DNA of 64,000 nt from Chloroflexota bacterium (GCA_002722455.1 PBMB01000021.1:62001-126000), one strand, 5' to 3'; shown: positions 16,805-25,865, counted from the stretch's first letter. A program made the numbers and translations. Notes: generated from the sequence alone by a model not told the origin.

Positions 16805-17338
16805 CTAATTTTTAACTTCAACATATTTGGTAGTGCCGTCTGGTTGCTCTACTGGTTTAACTTCAACAAAATCAACAATGTTTTCATACCAATCTAAAAT
16901 TGGAACTCGAAAACCATAATGTGTAAATCGATATGTTTTACCAACTTCAAGTCTCCCAAAACTATCAGCGACTTCAATTTGCAAGAAGAACCATGAAGTT
17001 CTATATTGAAAAGCACCTTTATTGGTGGAGACAAAGTATGTATCTATATTCCTTGGAACTTCAACAATTTCACCCGCTTTATTACGAGTTTCAACAATTT
17101 CGACACCAGTTGCTTTCGTTTCTTTACCAGTAATCGTTACAATTTCATCGGTTTTTAAAATCCAAACAATACTCGCCCAAATTAAACAAATAGTAATAGG
17201 GATAACCATAAGCATTTTTCCCCAATTCTTTTTAATTATAGGTGCAAATTCATTTTTCCAAAAAACTGCGTCATCTTTTGCGAATGAAGCACTCATTTTC
17301 CAATCACTAATTCGCTCTTTAAGACTTTTCTTAGCCAT
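16805..17338 (-). CDS. DUF1523-like membrane-anchored protein
   Basis: One transmembrane helix (about 42-62) follows a basic cytoplasmic stretch, with a beta-rich domain after it. The segments DTYFVSTNKG, FRTSW-like YRTSWFFLQIEVADS and THYGFRVPILDWYENIV match the pattern I know for DUF1523 (dYFI-t, a conserved Trp/Phe block, YGwRi--ls-fPN). The function of that family is unknown. The second ATG (17338) is chosen because GGAG lies eight bases ahead; the first is too close. Confidence 0.7.
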   Translation of the reverse strand: MAKKSLKERISDWKMSASFAKDDAVFWKNEFAPIIKKNWGKMLMVIPITICLIWASIVWILKTDEIVTITGKETKATGVEIVETRNKAGEIVEVPRNIDTYFVSTNKGAFQYRTSWFFLQIEVADSFGRLEVGKTYRFTHYGFRVPILDWYENIVDFVEVKPVEQPDGTTKYVEVKN

Positions 17339-17372
17339 TTTCATTTCTCCATTGAGATTAATTTAGGACTTA

Positions 17373-17381
17373 ATTATATCA
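17373..17381 (-). promoter_or_regulatory. extended -10 promoter of the DUF1523-like gene
   Basis: On the minus strand the sequence reads TG-A-TATAAT, with a TTTACT-like -35 17 bases upstream. Confidence 0.6.
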
Positions 17382-17421
17382 ACCAAAACATTAGAAGTAA
17401 AGTCAAATGATTAAAAATGAT

Positions 17422-17451
17422 AAAAAAAGAGCCTTACAAGATGTAAGACTC
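17422..17451 (-). terminator. terminator after nhaA
   Basis: On the minus strand GAGTCTTAC, a five-base loop and GTAAGGCTC pair with one mismatch and are followed by seven T. Confidence 0.75.
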
Positions 17452-17477
17452 AATATAAAACCAATTATTTTTAAAGA

Positions 17478-18698
17478 TTAAGCAGTTGCTTTAACTTCAC
17501 TTTTTTTAGGAGAGCTAAGGTGAAGAACGACAGCACCAACAACCGCAGACAGTAAAGAACCAATTAGGATAGGCAATTTAAAGTCAACGTCCATTCCTTT
17601 AAATGCTAAATCACCAATAAATAGTCCCATAGTAAAGCCAATACCACAAAGTATTGCTACGCCATAGACTTGTGCAAAGTTTGCACCTTCTGGCATTTTA
17701 CATACGCCTGACTTAATAAGTAGATATGCAACACCAAAGATACCAATTTGTTTACCAATGAACAAGCCAACGATAATACCTAAACTTTCAGGAGAACCAA
17801 GATTACCGAAATCATTCATAGAGATTGCAATACCTGCATTCAAGAAAGCGAATAGAGGTAGAACACCAAATGATACAAACTCGTGCAAACTATGTTCTAG
17901 TTCTTCCAACATAGAAGGTCGTTTTAGACAAACATCATTGTGCTCGTCATAAACCTTACGACTCTTAGCAGGAATAAATGCAGCAAGTAGAATACCAGCA
18001 ATTGTTGCGTGAACACCACTCTTCAATGTGAAATACCACAAAACAAAACCAACAATAGCAAATGGAGCAAAGTTAGAAACGTTTTTGTAATTCATAGCAG
18101 CAAGAATTAAACAAGCGATGAATGCACCTAATAGATATGTTAGAGAAATATTCTCAGTAAAGAATGCTGCAATAATACCGACAACCATTACGTCATCAAA
18201 AATAGCAAGCATAAGGATAAATGTCTTTAAAGAAGTTGGAATACGATTGCCAAACAATGTAATTAGACCAAATGCAAAAGCGATATCCGTAGCTCCAGGA
18301 ACTGCCCAACCACTTTGCGTAGGCAAACCTTGGTTGAAATAGAAGTAAATACCACAAGGAACAAGAAGACCACCAACTGCTGCTAGACCTGGTAACATTA
18401 CATTTGCAGGATTAGATAATTCACCATGTAAAAATTCTCTTTTGACTTCCAAGCCAATAAGAAAGAAAAATATAGCCATAAAACCGTCATTAACAAGATA
18501 ATGAAGGTCTTTCCCAATAATACTAAATCCAAACATTTCAAAATTAAATGGGCTATGAACGATAGCGTGATAGGTGTGCTGAAGTGCTTCTGTGTTAGCA
18601 AAGACAAGTGCTAACACAACACTTAGACCTAGAATTATACTACTCTGCCCTTCCATTTTGAAGAAAGATTGAATAGAGTTCATAACAGTTTTTATCAT
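17478..18698 (-). CDS. nhaA: Na+/H+ antiporter NhaA
   Basis: A 406-residue membrane protein that exchanges cytoplasmic Na+ (or Li+) for external protons and protects from salt and alkali. The family core is intact: FFLIGLEVKREF at 78-89; ATDIAFAFG with Asp138 (equivalent to E. coli Asp133); and LAIFDDV with Asp168-Asp169, equivalent to the ion-binding pair Asp163-Asp164. The length equals that of NhaA proteins. It has an extended -10 promoter and a terminator. No nhaR regulator is adjacent. Confidence 0.96.
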   Translation of the reverse strand: MIKTVMNSIQSFFKMEGQSSIILGLSVVLALVFANTEALQHTYHAIVHSPFNFEMFGFSIIGKDLHYLVNDGFMAIFFFLIGLEVKREFLHGELSNPANVMLPGLAAVGGLLVPCGIYFYFNQGLPTQSGWAVPGATDIAFAFGLITLFGNRIPTSLKTFILMLAIFDDVMVVGIIAAFFTENISLTYLLGAFIACLILAAMNYKNVSNFAPFAIVGFVLWYFTLKSGVHATIAGILLAAFIPAKSRKVYDEHNDVCLKRPSMLEELEHSLHEFVSFGVLPLFAFLNAGIAISMNDFGNLGSPESLGIIVGLFIGKQIGIFGVAYLLIKSGVCKMPEGANFAQVYGVAILCGIGFTMGLFIGDLAFKGMDVDFKLPILIGSLLSAVVGAVVLHLSSPKKSEVKATA

Positions 18699-18741
18699 AT
18701 TTTTGTACCCTTATATGTATTTTCAATAATTCAAGAACTTT

Positions 18742-18750
18742 ATTATATCA
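18742..18750 (-). promoter_or_regulatory. extended -10 promoter of nhaA
   Basis: The minus strand reads TG-A-TATAAT at the expected distance upstream of the start. No good -35 is present. Confidence 0.6.
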
Positions 18751-18860
18751 AATGCTTGTAGTAATAAAAAGCCTTTTTTTTGATAAATCTCAATTAAAAG
18801 AGGTTTAATTGACAAAAAAGTAAACGATTAATTGAAAAAAAAAGATAATTCATTCATTTG

Positions 18861-18879
18861 CACTTTAATGTCAAAAGTG
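18861..18879 (+). promoter_or_regulatory. inverted repeat upstream of the secreted protein gene
   Basis: CACTTT (18861-18866) and AAAGTG (18874-18879) face each other around seven bases, 39 bases before the start codon. The position suits an operator or an mRNA leader hairpin. Six-base arms can also arise by chance. Confidence 0.3.
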
Positions 18880-18917
18880 TAAACTAAAAAAAACGATCTA
18901 ATTAAAGGGACAGATTA

Positions 18918-20114
18918 ATGAAAAAGACTTTACTATCATTAGCATTAATGGCGATATCAACTTCTTCAATGGCAGCATCTAGTTTTTGTCACAAAATAGA
19001 GAAAAATTCAACAGAAGGTTATTCTTATGAAAAAAACGAATCTGAAAAGGCAGAATATTGTTTAACAGAGACAAAAAAAGGAATAATGCTTTTTGAAAAT
19101 TCTTACATATATGGTTCCAATCATTACAAAATAGAAGGGATAGATAAAGATTTATTGCCAAATCTAGTATCTGTAAAAAACCACTTAGGAGAACTCCATT
19201 TAATAACAAAAAATGGAACTCTTTATACAGGTAGAGTAGGTTTGGTTTTATCTAACAATAACTATTTACCTTTTGAAAAAAATAACAAGATAGAATTAAC
19301 AAAAGAAAGCATTAAAAATGTAAAGAAAAGTTTCGACTATGACGGGACATTTGTTTTAACAAAAGATAATAAAGTTTTCATGCAAGGAAACAATAAAAAA
19401 GTAAATAATTATAATGATAGATGGCAATCTCTATCAATAGGTAAAGTAAGTGATATAGAAATGAATGACTTGGGTTCTTATTTCTTACTAACAAACAGAG
19501 GTGTGTTTTCAAGGTTAAAAGATACTGATGTTGATATTGTAAAAGGTAAAGGTCAAAGATCGACATATGAAAGAGATGGTGTGTTCTATTTATTTGATAA
19601 AGTTTCAGTAAGAAATATACCTTTACAGAACCTAGACATTGATTACATTTACAATTCAAGATATGGGAAAGGCTTAACCTTACAATTAAAAGACAGAGTT
19701 TCAGGGAAAATACATTATCTTGATCTTTTAAACAATAGGGCTTCATTTAGAAAAGAGTTTCAAAAACCTTCAAAAGCTGACGAATCATATGAATTTAAAG
19801 CAAACCCTGTAAAATTAACAGAAGTTTCAAAAGTAAATAATGTTTCAATTGAAGAAATAGAAAGAAAAAATGGAACAGAAGTTGAAGTAGCAACACTTAG
19901 AACAAATAAAATATCGTCAAGAGATTATGGAATAGTGACAACAAGATACAAGGAAAAAGTTTACATAATGGATGCTGACATTCCTTCACAAGAAGACCTT
20001 GTAGATTATCAAAACATAAAATCTATAACAATATTTGATAATATATTGAAAGTTGAAAGAATAAATGGAAAAGTAAGAAACTTCGATATTGATAATTATA
20101 AAAGAGTAAAATAA
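18918..20114 (+). CDS. exported 398-residue protein, possible beta-propeller
   Basis: The first 19-20 residues are a signal peptide (MKK, hydrophobic core, SMA-A). The mature protein has repeated short units with a beta pattern: HLITKNGTLYTG, FVLTKDNKVFMQG, and YFLLTNRGVFS. They are spaced like the blades of an RCC1-type propeller, but the match is weak. Two cysteines near the N-terminus could form a disulfide. The cell location would be periplasm or outside. No catalytic motif is seen. Transcribed alone. Confidence 0.75.
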   Translation: MKKTLLSLALMAISTSSMAASSFCHKIEKNSTEGYSYEKNESEKAEYCLTETKKGIMLFENSYIYGSNHYKIEGIDKDLLPNLVSVKNHLGELHLITKNGTLYTGRVGLVLSNNNYLPFEKNNKIELTKESIKNVKKSFDYDGTFVLTKDNKVFMQGNNKKVNNYNDRWQSLSIGKVSDIEMNDLGSYFLLTNRGVFSRLKDTDVDIVKGKGQRSTYERDGVFYLFDKVSVRNIPLQNLDIDYIYNSRYGKGLTLQLKDRVSGKIHYLDLLNNRASFRKEFQKPSKADESYEFKANPVKLTEVSKVNNVSIEEIERKNGTEVEVATLRTNKISSRDYGIVTTRYKEKVYIMDADIPSQEDLVDYQNIKSITIFDNILKVERINGKVRNFDIDNYKRVK

Positions 20115-20118
20115 AAAA

Positions 20119-20150
20119 AGAAAGGAAGCAGGGAAATGCTTTCTTTTTTT
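20119..20150 (+). terminator. terminator after 18918-20114
   Basis: An imperfect hairpin (GAAAGGAAGCA against TGCTTTC) followed by a T run. Confidence 0.6.
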
Positions 20151-20212
20151 ATTGAAAGAAACCTTGATTTTTGATAAAATAAAAAACTAATAAGTAAAAA
20201 AGGTCTTTTAAA

Positions 20213-20379
20213 TTGAATAAAAAATTATTTTTAATAGAAAAACCGTCAATAGTAAATCTATTATTAGAAAATATAGGCACAAAAGATGATTTTTATATAT
20301 CAATACCCTCAATAGAGGGATATGTATTTAGAACAAAGAGACTTATGAATCTTTTAAAGAAAAAGTGTTGAAAATATAA
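20213..20379 (+). pseudogene. internally deleted relic of a set A topoisomerase-like gene
   Basis: A TTG at 20213 with AAAAAGG upstream opens a frame that matches the first 40 residues of the two genes that follow (LFLIEKPS, LLLENIGTKDDFY, IPSIEGYVF). At 20335 the sequence jumps to the coding for KETYESFKEKVLKI, the exact C-terminal end of those genes, but in a different frame. The N-terminal frame stops at 20371 after 52 codons. About 870 bases of the middle are missing, so this is a deletion remnant of a third tandem copy. Confidence 0.85.
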
Positions 20380-20392
20380 AAAGGTATGTGTT

Positions 20393-21427
20393 TTGAAAAA
20401 AAGAAGATTATTTTTAATTGAAAAGCCAGGGGTTGTTTCACTTTTGCTGGAGAATTGCTCTGGAAACGATGAAGATTTTTATGTATGTATTCCAACAATA
20501 GCAGGATACAAATTTACAGAAGTTAGAGAAGTTGAAGATTTAAAATCTTCTGATTATAGCTATGTGGACGAACCAAATTATTATTATGAAAAAATTAAAG
20601 AAAACGTTCGAGATGGTAATATTCAGAGTCTAATGCAAAAAATACAATTAGAAAAAAACAAAAACAAATTAAAAATGTTAAGGTCTATATTAATAAAAGA
20701 AATGAACCTTTTTGAAGAGGTCTTATTTGTTGTTGAACCTAATTATTCGGGGGTTAGAGCAATAGACTTATTTCTAATTAATGTGGTAGGAAGAGAAAAC
20801 ATTTTAAAATTAAAATCACTAAAACATTTTCAAAATTATTTTCATCCTTTTAAAGTATGTTCAGATGGAAAATCTAATTATGAAGAATGTGTTTATGAAG
20901 AGATAAATATTGATATAAAAGATGTCTTTAATAAAAATTATAAAAAAACAGGTCAAAATAAAAATTTAAACTATCTTTATTTCAGAAATAGTTACTTAAA
21001 AAAAGATTTTGTTTCTTTGTATATGCTAAACAGATTTTATAAAATAATAGGAACAGTAGACTCTGGTTTTAAAGACAAGTATCTATCTTTAAATATGATT
21101 TTAATGTTAAAAGAATTGGGGAATATTAGAGATTTTACTGAAAATGAAATGTATCGCAGCATGATAGATAAAAGAATAGGAAGCCTGTCTTCAACCTATG
21201 AAATATACAATCAATTAAGACAAAATAAATATATAAAAGAATCAGGAGAAAAAGAGCTTGGAATTAACGGTAAATATCAATTTAAATTTAATGTGAGCGA
21301 TAAAGGTTTGGACATATTAAAAAGAATTAAAAAAGAGATCGACTTAGATTATTTATTAAAGTTATCAAAAAGCTATAAAAGCAAAGAGTCTTATGAAAGT
21401 TTTAAAGAAAAAGTTCTAAAAATATAA
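20393..21427 (+). CDS. set A: shortened type IA topoisomerase-like protein 1
   Basis: This 344-residue protein follows the type IA topoisomerase order. A TOPRIM start (RLFLIEKP, Glu10) comes first, then the second TOPRIM motif position (FVVEPNYSG, 112-120, where DxDxE is expected), a segment resembling the AQ-x-x-RR-x-D-x-x-x-G and LS-x-GRVQ region (SLYMLNRFYKIIG, then YLSLNMILML), and one like IGRPSTYA-x-I (IGSLSSTYEIYNQL). About 40 residues lie between the last two, where true enzymes have some 250 with the catalytic tyrosine. TOPRIM metal residues are lost. It is probably not a topoisomerase. The start is TTG with AAAAAGG upstream. Confidence 0.65.
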   Translation: MKKRRLFLIEKPGVVSLLLENCSGNDEDFYVCIPTIAGYKFTEVREVEDLKSSDYSYVDEPNYYYEKIKENVRDGNIQSLMQKIQLEKNKNKLKMLRSILIKEMNLFEEVLFVVEPNYSGVRAIDLFLINVVGRENILKLKSLKHFQNYFHPFKVCSDGKSNYEECVYEEINIDIKDVFNKNYKKTGQNKNLNYLYFRNSYLKKDFVSLYMLNRFYKIIGTVDSGFKDKYLSLNMILMLKELGNIRDFTENEMYRSMIDKRIGSLSSTYEIYNQLRQNKYIKESGEKELGINGKYQFKFNVSDKGLDILKRIKKEIDLDYLLKLSKSYKSKESYESFKEKVLKI

Positions 21428-21440
21428 AAAGGTATCTAGT

Positions 21441-22433
21441 TTGAAAAAAAGAAAATTATTTTTAATTGAAAGTGAAAGTAAAGTATCATATTTATTAGAA
21501 AATAAAATAGGTACGAAGGAGGATTCTTATATATGTATACCAGCAATTACGGGCTACATTTTTAAAGAAGTAAGAGATATTAAAGAATTACAATATTCTA
21601 ATTATGAGTATGTAAATAAGAACAGTTATTACTATCGAAAATTAAAAACAAAAGAGATAAAAGACTGTAAATTAAGACTTCTTATGAAAAGTATTCAAAT
21701 AGAAAAAGACACAGAAGCTCTGAAAAAGTTACAAACAATATTAATAAATAAAATAAAAAATTATACGGAAGTTATATTTGCGACTGATGCAAACCATTCA
21801 GGGATTAGGTCAATGGATTTATTTTTAGTTAATGTTATTGGTGTTGAAAATATTTCAAAAATCAATTCTTTAAAATATTGTCACATTTATTATGCTTTAT
21901 CAAATGAAGATTCTCATTCAAAGAAAATAACAATAGATTTAAATCAAACTTATAAAGAAGAGTTTTCTATAAAAAAAAGAGAAGAAAATTATCTCTATTT
22001 TAGAAATAGTTATTTAAAAAAGGATTTTATTTCTTTATATATACTTAACAGACTTTACAAAATGATAGGAAAAGTAGACTCTGGTTTTAAAGATGGATAT
22101 CTTTCTTTAAATATGGTTTTAATGTTAAATGAATCAAAAAAAATTAAATATTTTGACGAAATAATAATTAGAGATAATGCAATTGATAAAAAAATAGGTA
22201 GTTTCGCTTCAATGCATTATATATTTGAACAACTACTAGAAAACAAATACATAAGTACATTAAATAAATCAAAAACAGGTTTTAAATCTAGGCTTTATGT
22301 TAATGATAAAGGTTTAAATCTTTTAGAAAAGATAGAAAAAGAAATTAACTTAAATGATTTATTAACATTAGCAAAAAGTTATGAAAGTGAAGAATCTTAT
22401 GAAAGCTTTAAAGAAAAAGTTTTAAAAATATAA
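21441..22433 (+). CDS. set A: shortened type IA topoisomerase-like protein 2
   Basis: A tandem paralogue of the preceding gene, 13 bases away, with the same TTG start and AAAAAGG ribosome site. It keeps more of TOPRIM: Glu10 (FLIES) and ATDANHSG with Asp116, but Asn118 and Ser120 replace the second Asp and the Glu. Domain IV-like blocks are at 197-228 (ISLYILNRLYKMIG, LSLNMVLML) and from IGSFASMHYI to the end, where YVNDKGLNLL parallels the PTELG-x-x-V region. The tyrosine domain is missing. It may bind DNA or act as a decoy or inhibitor; that is speculation. Confidence 0.65.
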   Translation: MKKRKLFLIESESKVSYLLENKIGTKEDSYICIPAITGYIFKEVRDIKELQYSNYEYVNKNSYYYRKLKTKEIKDCKLRLLMKSIQIEKDTEALKKLQTILINKIKNYTEVIFATDANHSGIRSMDLFLVNVIGVENISKINSLKYCHIYYALSNEDSHSKKITIDLNQTYKEEFSIKKREENYLYFRNSYLKKDFISLYILNRLYKMIGKVDSGFKDGYLSLNMVLMLNESKKIKYFDEIIIRDNAIDKKIGSFASMHYIFEQLLENKYISTLNKSKTGFKSRLYVNDKGLNLLEKIEKEINLNDLLTLAKSYESEESYESFKEKVLKI

Positions 22434-22434
22434 A

Positions 22435-22458
22435 AAAGCCCGTATCAATACGGGCTTT
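22435..22458. terminator. bidirectional terminator after set A and the set F gene
   Basis: A perfect 11-bp stem AAAGCCCGTAT (22435-22445) with ATACGGGCTTT (22448-22458). The longer T run is on the minus strand. Confidence 0.85.
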
Positions 22459-22470
22459 ACTTGTTTCATC

Positions 22471-24771
22471 TTAGATTTTGAAATCTTTTGGATTGAATCG
22501 TGTGTGTTTATATGTCATATTACCTCGAACTGGAATATGACTGGGTTTAGTCTTATAATCAATCACTTGAATTTTATAGTCTTTATATTTTGAAAAAACA
22601 GAATTGATAAACTCTTTTGTTAACTCAAAATCAAAAAGGTCAGCGATTTCATAAATATCTTCAATTAAGCCTTGTCTTTCCATTGTAGTACAAAAGGTAG
22701 CTAGTTTATTTTCAAGAATCTCTTTAAAATAAAAGACTTCTTTTTTGAAATCAAGACCAAACCTATCAATATATATTTTCAATAAGTCAATAATTTTACG
22801 ATCATTCCTTACAAAATAATGCCCATTTTCATTTAAAATAACATATCGGTCATGCGCTCCTTCTTTTGAAAGAGTAACAGTTTCCATTTTAATCAACATT
22901 AAAGCACTATAAATCAACGCATTTAATTCTTTATGATTAACTTCTTTCATAAAAATGACATTTTGATGATAATCATAAAGGTCTCTTATAATTTTTGTAA
23001 TTTTTTTATCGAAATCATAAGAAATAGGAATATCAAAATTAGCGACAATAGAAGTTTTATCAAATTGTTTCTTTTTACCAACTTTATCAAATCTATTTTC
23101 AAAAGAATCAAATAACCCTTGTGCTGAATCTTTTACAGTTAAGAAATCAAGAGGTTCATTATTTTCATTTAAGCCTAAAAATTTATTAAAATGTTCTCTT
23201 TTGTAACGAAAATCAGGTGATTCCAATGTGTAATAAACTGATTGTGATAAAATAACGAATGCTTTAACAAGTGTTTCACGTGAAACATTGGCTTCTTCAA
23301 AAAGATTAAAACCAATTGTTTCATTCAATTCTTGAATAAAAGTTTTTTCTTTTCGCAATTCATATTTTGTTTCATTGTTTAAAAAATAAAGAAGCTTACC
23401 TGAAATAATATTAGCAAGTTCTACTGGGTTTAAATCTCTAATTAAATCTAGTGCTTCTTTTTTATTTTCATTAAAAAACAATTTAGCAAATTCTAAATTT
23501 TTAAGCCCAAATACATGAAATAGTCCAAATGCAATATGCTCATTTGTTTTGTTATTGAAAAAAGAGTATAGCTTAAATAAATCTTCATGTTTTAATGTAA
23601 TGTTTCCGTATAATTCATAAAAGAAAATCGCTGAAAAGTTAGAAAAAATATTTGTTAGATATTCTTTGAATTCTTTTTGATTTTTTAAACAATACATTGA
23701 ATCTTCAAATTCACTTAAGTCCAACACACGAAATTGCTTTAATTCTTCAACAGAGATTTCAGTATCCCAACAGCCAGTGCTTTTAAATAATTCTTTTTGA
23801 AACTCTAATTCAGTAATTTTTACATGACTTTTTTCTTCACCATTAACAAGAGTATAATGCTCCTTTCTTTTAGATAGAGATTTTAACCAAAACAAAAGCT
23901 GTTCTTTTTTTGTCTCAGGAACAATGTGAGCAACATCAATGGTTTTTTGTTCTTCTTCTTTAAAATTGTTATGCTCACTAAGTTCCACTTCATCATCTTG
24001 TTTGTTATAAATAGAATGTAACTCACCATTGAAATTATAAAGTCCAGCAATTAAAGAGTAGTCATTATTTGCAGGTAAATTGAAATTAAAGATAAATTTA
24101 AAAGCACTACTCTCAACAACATATTCTTCATAGGTTTCATAATCACGTTGAATGCACCACATATGATTACCAAGTGAATTGGCAGCTCTAAATGTATAGA
24201 TCTCAATGGCTAAAATATTATCTTTGTTATAAACAAAATCATAATCATAGCCTTCAATAAGTTTCTTTTGTTTGATTTTATCCTCAATATATTCAAGAGA
24301 CCAATTGATTTTACTTTCTAAAAACTGAGAAAGAATGTCCTCTAGTTCGTCTTTATTTTTGATGGCGGCAATTTTTAGACCAATGTATTTTTGAAAATCA
24401 TTGATAGAAATGGAATTAGAGGCAATCTCAGAAATAATACTTTCAGAGTTATCAGAAAGAAGAGTTTTATATTTATTAGAAAAGACACGATGGATGTATT
24501 GTTCTTTTTTTGTGTTAAAAATTGCATCATAAACACCATCACTAAATTTTTCAAAATCTTTTACAGTAAAAGAATCAACAAAATAATCTTCAAAAATAAT
24601 ATTTTTGTTTCTCATAATTTGTTTTTCTTTTTTAAAGGTCGCATATGTAGAAAGCATGAAATCCAAGTATTCCGATTTTCTACTGTCACTATGATTCTGA
24701 TAAATCTTCATAATAATGTTTTTATGAACATTAGAATTTACCACATTTTGAATTTTTTCTTTAATAGTCAT
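22471..24771 (-). CDS. set F protein with WC signature; contains parS
   Basis: A 766-residue paralogue of the 13891 protein. Matching blocks are VNSNVHKNI (11-19), NKNIIFEDYF (55-64), NWSLEYI, and the signature SLGNHMWCIQRD at 199-210. The C-terminal RGNMT resembles RGQVT there. No catalytic motif or membrane segment is seen. The coding sequence carries an exact parS site reading Val-Ser-Arg-Glu-Thr at 496-500, with CGT for arginine in a gene otherwise rich in AGA. It is monocistronic with a strong terminator. Function unknown. Confidence 0.8.
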   Translation of the reverse strand: MTIKEKIQNVVNSNVHKNIIMKIYQNHSDSRKSEYLDFMLSTYATFKKEKQIMRNKNIIFEDYFVDSFTVKDFEKFSDGVYDAIFNTKKEQYIHRVFSNKYKTLLSDNSESIISEIASNSISINDFQKYIGLKIAAIKNKDELEDILSQFLESKINWSLEYIEDKIKQKKLIEGYDYDFVYNKDNILAIEIYTFRAANSLGNHMWCIQRDYETYEEYVVESSAFKFIFNFNLPANNDYSLIAGLYNFNGELHSIYNKQDDEVELSEHNNFKEEEQKTIDVAHIVPETKKEQLLFWLKSLSKRKEHYTLVNGEEKSHVKITELEFQKELFKSTGCWDTEISVEELKQFRVLDLSEFEDSMYCLKNQKEFKEYLTNIFSNFSAIFFYELYGNITLKHEDLFKLYSFFNNKTNEHIAFGLFHVFGLKNLEFAKLFFNENKKEALDLIRDLNPVELANIISGKLLYFLNNETKYELRKEKTFIQELNETIGFNLFEEANVSRETLVKAFVILSQSVYYTLESPDFRYKREHFNKFLGLNENNEPLDFLTVKDSAQGLFDSFENRFDKVGKKKQFDKTSIVANFDIPISYDFDKKITKIIRDLYDYHQNVIFMKEVNHKELNALIYSALMLIKMETVTLSKEGAHDRYVILNENGHYFVRNDRKIIDLLKIYIDRFGLDFKKEVFYFKEILENKLATFCTTMERQGLIEDIYEIADLFDFELTKEFINSVFSKYKDYKIQVIDYKTKPSHIPVRGNMTYKHTRFNPKDFKI
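23272..23287. other. parS: parS site (ParB-binding), copy 1
   Basis: TGTTTCACGTGAAACA, a perfect 16-base palindrome identical to the chromosomal parS consensus shared by most bacteria. It lies inside the set F gene at 22471-24771. ParB loads here as a CTP-dependent clamp to segregate the replication origin region. Confidence 0.93.
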
Positions 24772-24879
24772 CTTTTCTGCCTTTAATCAACTAAATAAAG
24801 GATACCAAAATATACATTAAATTCCAATATTTTTTTTGAATAAAACTCTTAAAAAAACAATGATTTTACCGTTCAAATG

Positions 24880-24888
24880 TGTTATAAT
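24880..24888 (+). promoter_or_regulatory. extended -10 promoter of the five-gene set B array
   Basis: TG-T-TATAAT at 24880-24888, 33 bases before the first start codon. The -35 region is poor. Confidence 0.65.
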
Positions 24889-24920
24889 CATAAGATAATT
24901 GAAAAGTAGTGAGATTTTGA

Positions 24921-25856
24921 ATGCAAAACCCAAAAGATAAATTAACAACAAATATTTCAAAGTTAATTAAAAATATAGAATCATTAAAAGAAAGCAAAAC
25001 ATATAAAAAAAATATCAATTTTTTATTAGGATCTTGTCTTTTAGATTTATTGAAGCTAGAAAAAGAAGCCTCATTTCAAACAGAAGACTATAAATCGGTA
25101 GAGACCAACCTATTTAAAAACCTAAACATAGGAACTGATAAAAAGTCCAAGTACTTATTTTCCTATCATATGCGTAGCTTTAACCTTTATATCAATGAAT
25201 ATAATAAAAAAGAAAAAGATAATGAGTTCTATTATTTTAACGAAAATCAACTAACAGGCTATGAAACAAAAATCTTAAACTGGAATGTAAAAGTATTTAA
25301 GACAGATTCAGAAATAGGATTGATATTAACCTCAATCAATGAAAAAATATTAGTGACGTCTGAGGTTTCCTTCTCAGGTGTGAATAATACGCCTAAAACA
25401 CCAAACGAAATGACGGTGATAGATCTAACAAAAGAAAAAGTCTACAAAATAAAAAGAAAAGTAGGTAACTATAAAGAATTATCAAATGTAATGGAAGAGA
25501 ATTATACAGAAAACCATTTCAGGCTAAGAAAATTTTATAAAGAAAACGAATTAGTGGCTGTAATAGCTAGGAATGAAACTTTCAATATTACTTCAGGTTA
25601 TTTTAAAGATTCAGAAATCAAAAAATACAAAGAAGATAAGTATGGTCGTGGAGAAAAACACAAAAACTATAAAGAAATATTTAAATATTTTTTAGTTGAA
25701 TACAAAGAGTATAACTCAAAAAAAGCAGAGAAACTTCTTCTTTCATACTATAGAGAATATTTGGATAAATTATTTTCTTTATTCTCATTGTCAAAATTTA
25801 ATGATCAAGAATTAGAAAATTTACACGAATTATTTGAATTGCAATTATCAATGTAA
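24921..25856 (+). CDS. set B protein 1, unrecognised
   Basis: First of five consecutive genes for proteins of 311-346 residues with the same plan: a charged helical N-terminal half and a beta-rich C-terminal half. The tail ends in an L-x-E-L/M-type sequence (here LFELQLSM). The protein is soluble and lysine-rich. The ATG follows AGTGAG at eight bases. The next gene starts nine bases after its stop, so genes 1-3 form an operon. No family is recognised. Confidence 0.75.
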   Translation: MQNPKDKLTTNISKLIKNIESLKESKTYKKNINFLLGSCLLDLLKLEKEASFQTEDYKSVETNLFKNLNIGTDKKSKYLFSYHMRSFNLYINEYNKKEKDNEFYYFNENQLTGYETKILNWNVKVFKTDSEIGLILTSINEKILVTSEVSFSGVNNTPKTPNEMTVIDLTKEKVYKIKRKVGNYKELSNVMEENYTENHFRLRKFYKENELVAVIARNETFNITSGYFKDSEIKKYKEDKYGRGEKHKNYKEIFKYFLVEYKEYNSKKAEKLLLSYYREYLDKLFSLFSLSKFNDQELENLHELFELQLSM

Positions 25857-25865
25857 GGAATAGAA

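Noticed and set aside
21990-22010. YFRNS in set A proteins as the catalytic YxRT motif of topoisomerase I
   Set aside because: It precedes the LS-x-GRVQ-like block, while the true catalytic tyrosine follows it. The acidic residue after YxRT is also missing.
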